Below, in pieces: positions 58,480 to 64,000 of a stretch of DNA of 64,000 bases. The position numbers and the translations under genes were made by a program. Location: positions 1-64,000 of the forward strand of contig JAZQYO010000007.1 in NCBI GenBank assembly GCA_045633565.1. Direction: 5' to 3'. Source of the stretch: RGIG7450 sp045633565. GTDB taxonomy: Bacteria > Bacillota > Clostridia > RUG12999. Under the pieces are notes generated by a model that had not been told where the DNA came from, ran no database searches, and saw only the letters and a list, made by a program, of their open reading frames with translations. Positions within the stretch are counted from its first letter, which is position 1; the number at the start of each line of letters is the position of its first letter.

Positions 58480-58560
58480 AAAAGGAGCTGGCGCTCTTTT
58501 GTGCTCGTTTGAGCACGCCGTCAATTGATTTATTATAAAATGAAATCTTTATAGAACAAG
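58480..58560 (+). promoter_or_regulatory. Structured leader of the SDR gene
   Basis: The SDR mRNA has a leader of about 120 bases. It holds GTGCTC, GTTT loop, GAGCAC, enclosed by GGCG and CGCC. I recognise no riboswitch family. Confidence 0.4.
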
Positions 58561-58572
58561 GTGGTTTATATT

Positions 58573-59325
58573 ATGAAAGCGTTGATTACAGGTGCAAGCT
58601 CGGGCATTGGCAGGGAAATAGCCATTCTTCTCGACAGTATGGGAATTGAAACGGTCCTTGTCGCAAGGCGTGAGGACAAGCTTAAAGAGCTTGCAGACAC
58701 CCTAAAAACCAAACCGGAAATTATCCCGCTTGATTTGTCAAAACCGCAGGCGGCAAAAGAGCTGTATGAAAAAGTACCCGACATTGACATTTTAATTAAT
58801 AACGCAGGCTTCGGCGTGTTTGGCGAGTTTGACAAAACACCGCTTGAAAGGGAAGAGGAGCTTATTTCCCTTAATGTGACCGCACTTCATATTCTGACCA
58901 AGCTTTATCTTAAAGATTTTAAAGAGAAAAACAAAGGGTATATATTAAATGTTGCATCAATAGCATCATTTTTGCCCGGTCCGCTTTTTTCTTCATATTA
59001 TGCCTCAAAAGCGTATGCCATGAAACTCACCACCGCAATCCATCACGAGCAAAAACGCTGCCGGTCAAAAGTTAAGGTCAGCTGTCTGTGTCCCGGTCCT
59101 GTGGTAACGGAATTTAACGATGTAGCAGGTGTCAGCTTCGGGCCGCTTGGAATGAAAGCTGATAAAGTAGCAAAAATTGCAGTAAAAGGAATGTTTAAAG
59201 GCAAACGCCTTATCATTCCGGGTGGATTATATAAATTTGCACGAATTTTCGTAAGGTTTATTCCTGAACGGCTTTGTGCAAAGGTTATGGCAGAGCTTCA
59301 GCTTGCGAAAAATCCAAAAAGATAA
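58573..59325 (+). CDS. Short-chain dehydrogenase/reductase
   Basis: A 250-residue Rossmann oxidoreductase: cofactor motif TGASSGIG (residues about 6-13), NNAG at INNAGFGVFG, catalytic Ser near NVASIASFLPG, and YxxxK in YYASKAYAM. The C-terminal region is basic and amphipathic, as in DltE/YqjQ-type SDRs. Arg in the ARREDK loop favours NADP. The physiological substrate is unknown. ATG at 58573 follows AAGGTGG; it has its own promoter and terminator. Confidence 0.9.
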   Translation: MKALITGASSGIGREIAILLDSMGIETVLVARREDKLKELADTLKTKPEIIPLDLSKPQAAKELYEKVPDIDILINNAGFGVFGEFDKTPLEREEELISLNVTALHILTKLYLKDFKEKNKGYILNVASIASFLPGPLFSSYYASKAYAMKLTTAIHHEQKRCRSKVKVSCLCPGPVVTEFNDVAGVSFGPLGMKADKVAKIAVKGMFKGKRLIIPGGLYKFARIFVRFIPERLCAKVMAELQLAKNPKR

Positions 59326-59328
59326 AAG

Positions 59329-59360
59329 AAACCCAACGGTTTTAAGACCGTTGGGTTTTT
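59329..59360. terminator. Bidirectional terminator between SDR and FAD oxidoreductase genes
   Basis: AAACCCAACGGT / ACCGTTGGGTTT. It overlaps the last codons of the minus-strand gene. Confidence 0.82.
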
Positions 59361-60865
59361 ATGTTTTCTATCACCGCAAGAGCGCATTTTATTCCGTCAA
59401 CTGCCGCAGAGGTTATTCCGCCGGCATAGCCCGCACCTTCACCTGCAGGGTAAAGCCCTTTTACAGAGCTCATCATATTTTCATCACGGATAATCCGGAC
59501 AGGGGAGGAGCTGCGGGATTCCACACCTGTTAAAACTGCATCCGGACGGTCAAAGCCTTTAATTTTTCTGCCCATTTCGGTCACCGCATCTTTTAAAGAT
59601 GAGGAAATAAAGTGGGGCAGGAAGGTTGTTAAATTTGTCAATGTAACCCCCGGCTGATAAGTAGGCTCTATCTCGCCCAAAACAGAAGATTTTTCGCCCC
59701 TTATAAAATCACCGAGAAGCTGCGCCGGAGCTTTGTATCCGCCGCCGCCCGCTTCATAAGCGGCACGCTCCAGCTTACGCTGAAATTCTATACCGGCAAG
59801 GGGGTGGTCACTCCCGAAATCTTCAGGGCCGACATTTACAAGCAGCGCACTGTTGGCATTTTTTCCGTCACGGGCATGGTTGCTCATTCCGTTTGTCACC
59901 ACACCACCATCTTCAGACGCTGCCGCAACAACAACTCCGCCCGGGCACATACAGAAAGTGTATGCCTTTCCTGAAATTGCCAGTTTATAATCGGCAGCAG
60001 GCAAATCTTTTGCAAAATCACCATACTGAGCACGGTTTATCATTTGCTGAGGATGTTCAATTCTTACACCTGCAGAAAATATTTTCTGCCGGATGGGCAC
60101 GCCCTTTTCAAAAAGCATTTTAAAGGTATCACGCGCGCTGTGACCTATTGCGAAAATCACATGGTCGGCAGGGTAAAATCTGTCCGCAGTAACCCCTGCA
60201 ACTTTGCCGTTTTTTATCGAAACATCGGTCACTGTGCTACCGAAAATAAATTCTCCGCCCATGCCAATTATCCGGTTACGCATATTTTCAATTACTATGG
60301 TTAATTTGTCTGTACCGATATGTGGTTTTGAAAGATATTTTATCTCCTCGGGAGCACCACATTCAAAGAAAATTTCCATTACTTCCCTGCAAAGGGGACT
60401 GGATATACCGCTGTTTAATTTACCGTCCGAAAATGTTCCGGCACCGCCCTCGCCAAACTGCACATTTGAATCGGGATTGAGCCTGCCGGTTTTAAAAAAG
60501 TGGTCAACATCTGCTTTGCGTTCACTAACTTTTTTGCCGCGCTCTAAAACTATGGGGCAAAGTCCACCCTTTGCAAGAATATATGCCGCAAAAAGCCCTG
60601 CAGGCCCGCTGCCAACCACTACGGGGCGGTTGTCTGATTGAACTTTTGGTACTTTGAGTCTTTCGGGGCACGGCTTCTCGCCAAAGTAAGCCAAAACGCT
60701 GTAAACCAGGCGGACATCGCTCTTTTTTCGTGCATCAACTGATTTTTTTGTTATTATATATCCGTCCGGTTTTCTGCCGCACTTTTTTTCAATTTTATCG
60801 GTAAGGTCCTGTAGCGAGTGGTCGGGAGGTAGTTTTATACCTGTAATCTCAATTATTTTATTCAT
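59342..60865 (-). CDS. FAD-dependent dehydrogenase (large, uncharacterised family)
   Basis: A 507-residue flavoprotein. A short N-terminal domain (about 1-70) precedes the dinucleotide-binding VVVGSGPAGLFAAYILAKGG with the trailing VLERGKK. FGEGGAGTFSDGKLNSG, IFAIGHSARDTF, CMCPGGVVV and the terminal YPAGEGAGYAGGITSAAVDGIK are characteristic of a conserved family in anaerobes and plants. The reaction is unknown. It overlaps the next FAD gene (60858-62114) by eight bases, so the two are coupled. Confidence 0.85.
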   Translation of the reverse strand: MNKIIEITGIKLPPDHSLQDLTDKIEKKCGRKPDGYIITKKSVDARKKSDVRLVYSVLAYFGEKPCPERLKVPKVQSDNRPVVVGSGPAGLFAAYILAKGGLCPIVLERGKKVSERKADVDHFFKTGRLNPDSNVQFGEGGAGTFSDGKLNSGISSPLCREVMEIFFECGAPEEIKYLSKPHIGTDKLTIVIENMRNRIIGMGGEFIFGSTVTDVSIKNGKVAGVTADRFYPADHVIFAIGHSARDTFKMLFEKGVPIRQKIFSAGVRIEHPQQMINRAQYGDFAKDLPAADYKLAISGKAYTFCMCPGGVVVAAASEDGGVVTNGMSNHARDGKNANSALLVNVGPEDFGSDHPLAGIEFQRKLERAAYEAGGGGYKAPAQLLGDFIRGEKSSVLGEIEPTYQPGVTLTNLTTFLPHFISSSLKDAVTEMGRKIKGFDRPDAVLTGVESRSSSPVRIIRDENMMSSVKGLYPAGEGAGYAGGITSAAVDGIKCALAVIENIKTQRS

Positions 60866-62114
60866 TTTTCAGCCTTTCCGCCGCGGCTTTTCCGGCAACA
60901 TAGCCGCTGCTCCATGCCCATTGCAGGTTAAATCCGCCACAGTCACCATAAATATCAAGAACTTCTCCTGCCGCATAAAGACCGGGCAGGATTTTTGATT
61001 CCATTGTGGCAGGGAAAAATTCCGAGGTCAAAATTCCGCCGGCAGTAACCTGAGCATCACGCCAGCCGGTATACCCGGTAATTTCAAACTCCCAGTTTTT
61101 TATAATATCCACCAGCCGGGAAACATCCTCGTTTGTCAGACTGCCCGACGACCGGCTGAGTTTACCAAAATTTGCTGCTTTAACCAGGATTTTGCCAATC
61201 TGTTTATTAAAAATTCCCGAAAAGAAAAATTCAAGTGGCATGTCGGGGTTTGAATCTATAAGTGATTTTATAATTTTCTTCAGTTCATCTGAGCTTTTTT
61301 TGGGCATAAGATCAAGAACAACAAAGGTTTTTCTGTTGTGGTTCAACGACTTTACCGCATGGCCCGAAAGCTGCAGAATTGGTGGGCCGGAAAGTCCGTA
61401 GTCGGTAAATAAAATTTCGCCTTCTTCGGTTCGCAATGCCTTGCCCGCGGACATAAGTGTAGCTTTTCCGTCAAATTTTATGCCCTGAAGAGATTTGTGC
61501 CAGGGGGAAGAGCTTTTGAGCCTTGTCAGCGCAGGGTAAATGGCGGTTTTTGTGTGACCTAATTTTTCAAACAGCTTAAACGCACTGCCGTCTGTGCCGC
61601 ATTGCGGACTTGCACTGCCACCGGTGCAGACTATAATACTGCGTCCATGCATACTGCCGCCCGATTTTGCTTTTACGCCAAAACCGTTTTTGGACGGTTT
61701 TATTTCAGCTGCTTCGAAATCTGTAATTTCGGGAATGTCAAGCTTTTGAAGTTTTAACCGCAAAAGGTCCAAAACCGCCGAAGCCTGACCGCCAAGGGGA
61801 TAAATTTTCCCGCCATCTTCCTCTCTTGTCATTATACCAAAAGAGGCAAACAAATCCAGTGTTTTTTCTACGGAAAAATTAGAAAATGCGCTCATTGTAA
61901 ACTTGGGGTTTTCACCATGATAACGGTCAACATTGCACCCTGAGTTTGACAGGTTGCACCTTCCGTTGCCGGTAACAAGAATTTTCTTTCCCACACGGGG
62001 AAGCTTTTCCAAAATGGCGATTTTCAGCCCGGGATTTTCAGTTTTTGCGGCAATTGCAGCAATAATTCCGCTTGCTCCACCGCCGATTATAAGTATATCA
62101 AAAGTATTTTTCAT
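60858..62114 (-). CDS. HI0933-family NAD(P)/FAD-dependent oxidoreductase
   Basis: A 418-residue flavoprotein of the HI0933/YhiN family: ILIIGGGASGIIAAIAA, ILEKLPRVGKKILVTGNGRCNLSN, CTGGSASPQCGTDGSAF and the terminal GLYAAGEVLDIYGDCGGFNLQWAWSSGYVAG. The substrate is unknown. The start is the ATG at 62114 with AGGGTGA upstream rather than a GTG nine bases earlier. It is the first gene of a two-gene unit with its own promoter. Confidence 0.9.
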   Translation of the reverse strand: MKNTFDILIIGGGASGIIAAIAAKTENPGLKIAILEKLPRVGKKILVTGNGRCNLSNSGCNVDRYHGENPKFTMSAFSNFSVEKTLDLFASFGIMTREEDGGKIYPLGGQASAVLDLLRLKLQKLDIPEITDFEAAEIKPSKNGFGVKAKSGGSMHGRSIIVCTGGSASPQCGTDGSAFKLFEKLGHTKTAIYPALTRLKSSSPWHKSLQGIKFDGKATLMSAGKALRTEEGEILFTDYGLSGPPILQLSGHAVKSLNHNRKTFVVLDLMPKKSSDELKKIIKSLIDSNPDMPLEFFFSGIFNKQIGKILVKAANFGKLSRSSGSLTNEDVSRLVDIIKNWEFEITGYTGWRDAQVTAGGILTSEFFPATMESKILPGLYAAGEVLDIYGDCGGFNLQWAWSSGYVAGKAAAERLKNE

Positions 62115-62132
62115 ATTCTTCACCCTGATAAT

Positions 62133-62161
62133 AGTTTATCATAACTAAAGAGCGATTTCAA
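62133..62161 (-). promoter_or_regulatory. SigA promoter for the FAD oxidoreductase pair
   Basis: TTGAAA (62156-62161), 17-base spacer, TAAACT (62133-62138) on the minus strand. Confidence 0.7.
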
Positions 62162-62168
62162 CTTAAAC

Positions 62169-62197
62169 TTGACAAAAGCCCTGACGCCGTGTAAAAT
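62169..62197 (+). promoter_or_regulatory. Promoter of the tRNA-Arg unit
   Basis: TTGACA (62169-62174), 17-base spacer, TAAAAT (62192-62197). Transcription should start close to the partial tRNA copy at 62207. Confidence 0.82.
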
Positions 62198-62206
62198 GTT
62201 TAATAT

Positions 62207-62258
62207 GCCCCCTTAGTTAAATGGATATAAGAACCTGCTCCTGTGGAGCAGAACCTTG
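62207..62258 (+). pseudogene. 5'-half copy of tRNA-Arg
   Basis: The first 28 bases (GCCCCCTTAG... through GGATATAA) equal the 5' end of the intact tRNA-Arg 117 bases downstream. It then diverges at the anticodon arm, where CTGCTCC (62235-62241) and GGAGCAG (62245-62251) form a seven-base-pair hairpin with a TGT loop. No T-arm or acceptor 3' strand exists, so it cannot be a functional tRNA. Confidence 0.75.
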
Positions 62259-62278
62259 CCGCTCGCTTACGCTCGCGG
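62259..62278 (+). repeat. GC-rich hairpin between the tRNA copies
   Basis: CCGC (62259-62262) / GCGG (62275-62278) enclosing the direct repeat GCTCGC-TTAC-GCTCGC. Could process or terminate the leader transcript. Confidence 0.4.
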
Positions 62279-62323
62279 AACAAGCCCGTTTAACAAAGGC
62301 ATTTTTCAAAAAACTAAATACTT

Positions 62324-62398
62324 GCCCCCTTAGTTAAATGGATATAACAAGCCCCTCCTAAGGGCTAGTTACAGGTTCGATTCCTGTAGGGGGTGCCA
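62324..62398 (+). tRNA. tRNA-Arg (anticodon CCT)
   Basis: 75 bases including encoded CCA. Acceptor GCCCCCT / AGGGGGT (first pair G-U), D-arm GTTAAATGGATATAAC, anticodon stem AGCCC/GGGCT with loop CTCCTAA (CCT), T-arm ACAGG-TTCGATT-CCTGT, discriminator G. Confidence 0.96.
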
Positions 62399-62399
62399 G

Positions 62400-62431
62400 A
62401 AAAGGACTTGCCATAAGGCAAGTCCTTTTTT
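62400..62431 (+). terminator. Terminator of tRNA-Arg
   Basis: AAAAGGACTTGCC, ATAA loop, GGCAAGTCCTTTTTT directly after CCA. Confidence 0.9.
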
Positions 62432-62477
62432 ATGTCAGACATATCACTTTCTCCATATTTATAGAGTAAAAAACACA

Positions 62478-62506
62478 TTGAGGTTAAAGGAAAGCTGTGT
62501 TATTAT
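62478..62506 (+). promoter_or_regulatory. Candidate promoter for the fucosidase gene
   Basis: TTGAGG (62478-62483), 17-base spacer, TATTAT (62501-62506). No operator or catabolite site is evident. Confidence 0.55.
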
Positions 62507-62541
62507 AATACTAAAGTACATATTCTGAAAGGAAGATTAAT

Positions 62542-63855
62542 ATGTCAAGCTATAAAGTTAAAAAAACAGACGGGGATCTCAGCTGGTTTACTCAGGACAG
62601 ATTCGGAATGTTCATTCATTTCGGGCTTTATTCCATGCTTTCAAGGCACGAATGGGTAAGGTCAAACGAATCAATTCCCGATGAAGTTTATGACAATCAC
62701 ATAAATTTTTTCAATCCCGATTTATTTGATGCGAAAGAGTGGGCAAAAAAGGCGAAAGATGCCGGCATGAAGTATGCGGTTATGACAGCAAAACACCATG
62801 AGGGTTTTTGCATGTTTGATTCTGCATACACCGAATATAAATCAACAAACACACCTGCGAAAAAGGACTTTATAAAAGAATATGTTGAGGCGTTTCGTGA
62901 GGCAGGACTTAAGGTGGGCATTTACTATTCCCTTTTAGACTGGCATCACCCCGAATATCAGATTGACTTTTTCCATCCGAGAAGAGCAGATAAAAACGCC
63001 GAAGAAATGAACAAAAAGCGTGATATGGCAAAATACCGTGAATATATGTTTAATCAGGTATGCGAGCTTTTAACAAACTACGGGAAAATTGACATAATCT
63101 GGTTTGACTTTACATACCCCGACCTTGACAGCATCAGAAATGAATATAACCAGAGATTTATGCCCGATTACAGGGAATGGATGCCCTGGGCAACAAAGGA
63201 AACCTGGGATGCGGAAAATCTTATTAAAATGATAAGAGAAATAAATCCGGATATTATTATAAACAACAGAACAGGAATTCCGCAGGATATCACAACTCCC
63301 GAGCAGACACTCACAACCGAGTGGCCCAAATACCCCGGCACAGATGAAAATGCGGCGTGGGAATCCTGCCAGACCTTCTCGGGCTCGTGGGGATACTTCC
63401 GTGACGAAATGAGCTGGAAAACTCCCGAGCAGCTTATAAGAATGCTCATCAGCTGCGTACAGGGCGGTGGAAATCTTATAATGAACGTAGGACCTACCTC
63501 AAGAGGATATTTTGACAAAAGAGCGGACAAAGCACTGGGCGTGTTTGCCGACTGGATGAAATATAACCAGCGGTCAATTTACGGCTGCACAAAAGCTGAG
63601 CCGGAATTTGAAGCGCCGGTGGGAACTGCCCTGACGCAGTCTGAAGATGGAAAACGTCTTTACATACACCTTATCGACTATCCGTTTGCCGAAATGAAAA
63701 TGAAAAATATGGCAGGCAAAATCGCCTACACCCAGTTTTTGCACGACGGCTCGGAGCTTAAAATCCGCGAAAACAAAGACGGCAGCGTAAACTTTATCAT
63801 TCCGGGAATAAAACCCGACCAGACAATTTCTGTCGTGGAAGTATTTTTAAAATAA
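62542..63855 (+). CDS. Alpha-L-fucosidase (glycoside hydrolase family 29)
   Basis: A 437-residue retaining glycosidase that releases L-fucose from glycans. WFTQDRFGMFIHFGLYSMLSRHEWV near the start, KHHEGFCMFDS (active-site His pair), and the nucleophile D189 in IIWFDFTYPD fit GH29. WESCQTFSGSWGYFRDE and GGGNLIMNVGPTSRGY follow. No signal peptide, so the enzyme is cytoplasmic and acts on imported oligosaccharides. No transporter or sugar regulator is adjacent. A short C-terminal beta domain ends the protein. Confidence 0.93.
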   Translation: MSSYKVKKTDGDLSWFTQDRFGMFIHFGLYSMLSRHEWVRSNESIPDEVYDNHINFFNPDLFDAKEWAKKAKDAGMKYAVMTAKHHEGFCMFDSAYTEYKSTNTPAKKDFIKEYVEAFREAGLKVGIYYSLLDWHHPEYQIDFFHPRRADKNAEEMNKKRDMAKYREYMFNQVCELLTNYGKIDIIWFDFTYPDLDSIRNEYNQRFMPDYREWMPWATKETWDAENLIKMIREINPDIIINNRTGIPQDITTPEQTLTTEWPKYPGTDENAAWESCQTFSGSWGYFRDEMSWKTPEQLIRMLISCVQGGGNLIMNVGPTSRGYFDKRADKALGVFADWMKYNQRSIYGCTKAEPEFEAPVGTALTQSEDGKRLYIHLIDYPFAEMKMKNMAGKIAYTQFLHDGSELKIRENKDGSVNFIIPGIKPDQTISVVEVFLK

Positions 63856-63873
63856 TGCAAAGAGCAGAATTAA

Positions 63874-63902
63874 TAAAAAAACCCGACCATAGGTCGGGTT
63901 TT
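63874..63902. terminator. Bidirectional terminator after the fucosidase gene
   Basis: AAAACCCGACC / GGTCGGGTTTT; longer T tract on the minus strand. Confidence 0.82.
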
Positions 63903-63904
63903 AT

Positions 63905-64000
63905 TCATTTTTCTGAGTCTGAAGATATGTAAATTTCCTCAACCTTTTTCTGTGCATCCTGAAGAATTTTTGTTGCATCTGTTATTGCATTAAACAGAAT
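63905..64000 (-). CDS. C-terminal end of an unidentified protein (start outside window)
   Basis: An open frame enters from position 64000 and stops at 63905 (TGA), giving 31 residues that end KKVEEIYISSDSEK. The visible part is helical and lysine/glutamate-rich (ATKILQDAQKKVEEIY). The terminator right after its stop supports it being a real gene. Nothing more can be said without the neighbouring sequence. Confidence 0.55.
   Translation of the reverse strand: MLFNAITDATKILQDAQKKVEEIYISSDSEK

Noticed and set aside
62207..62258. Second functional tRNA-Arg
   Set aside because: Lacks the T-arm and 3' acceptor strand, and the anticodon arm is a hairpin with a three-base loop.
1..64000. CRISPR array
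   Set aside because: No regularly spaced direct repeats of 25-40 bases were seen; repeats found are inverted or single pairs.

Overview
The window reads as chromosomal DNA of an anaerobic, endospore-forming, low-to-moderate-GC Clostridia-type Firmicute. Supporting signs are a Gram-positive PolC replicase, a dnaA-dnaN-S4-recF-remB-gyrB-gyrA cluster, spoIIP and a Spo0A homologue, a T-box leader on pheST, a wal (yyc) operon, and the HydE/HydG/HydF maturases of [FeFe]-hydrogenase. No hydrogenase structural gene, rRNA or CRISPR array is present. Family names come from recognising protein motifs; no database search was run.

Layout. 1-8.9 kb (minus strand): one long operon reading from a secreted stalk-domain protein and an Asp23 protein through nusB, a Kae1-like protein, xseA-xseB, ispA, cinA, recA-recX, rimO and pgsA (cut by the window edge). 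9.0-9.3 kb: a structured non-coding stretch between two terminators. 9.3-13.0 kb: pheST under a T-box. 13.0-20.5 kb: AI-2E-type permease, a J-like protein without HPD, DUF5685, a small membrane protein and polC. 20.6-24.4 kb: rnhB, a truncated glycosidase, spoIIP and the rpsF-ssb-rpsR operon. 24.4-26.1 kb: a small accessory patch with a large nested palindrome, a SLOG-like mini-protein facing two XRE regulators, and a REP-associated transposase whose coding sequence contains two inverted REP-like hairpins. 26.1-33.5 kb: parA-parB-serS-hydE-hydG-hydF-HAD operon (minus). 33.6-42.4 kb: two parS sites and the dnaA-to-gyrA cluster with a likely oriC between dnaA and dnaN. 42.6-46.5 kb: citrate synthase, coiled-coil protein, coaD, rsmD and an SH3-NlpC/P60 hydrolase (minus). 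From 46.7 kb the plus strand dominates: TPP riboswitch-thiT, a Spo0A homologue with Glu at the phosphorylation site, azlCD, small XRE genes, tRNA-Tyr and tRNA-Thr, an SLH-cyclophilin fusion (minus), a zinc-ribbon protein, the walRK operon with a secreted protein and yycHI, a SLOG protein, an SDR enzyme, two FAD oxidoreductases (minus), a partial tRNA copy plus tRNA-Arg, and an alpha-L-fucosidase.

How it fits together. Much of the window is chromosome replication, segregation and repair (dnaA, dnaN, recF, gyrBA, parABS, polC, recA, recX, xseAB, rnhB, ssb). Translation genes (pheST, serS, rpsF, rpsR, rimO, rsmD, tRNAs) are interleaved. Control elements readable from the DNA are a T-box, a TPP riboswitch, a perfect-match WalR box, paired TGTTCAA-N5-TTGAACA operators ahead of the Spo0A homologue, overlapping divergent promoters, and parS sites. 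The best candidates for something undescribed are the Spo0A homologue with its paired operators, the REP hairpins inside the transposase gene, the nested palindromic element inside the rpsR terminator, a parS site that doubles as the gyrA terminator, and the J-like protein lacking HPD.
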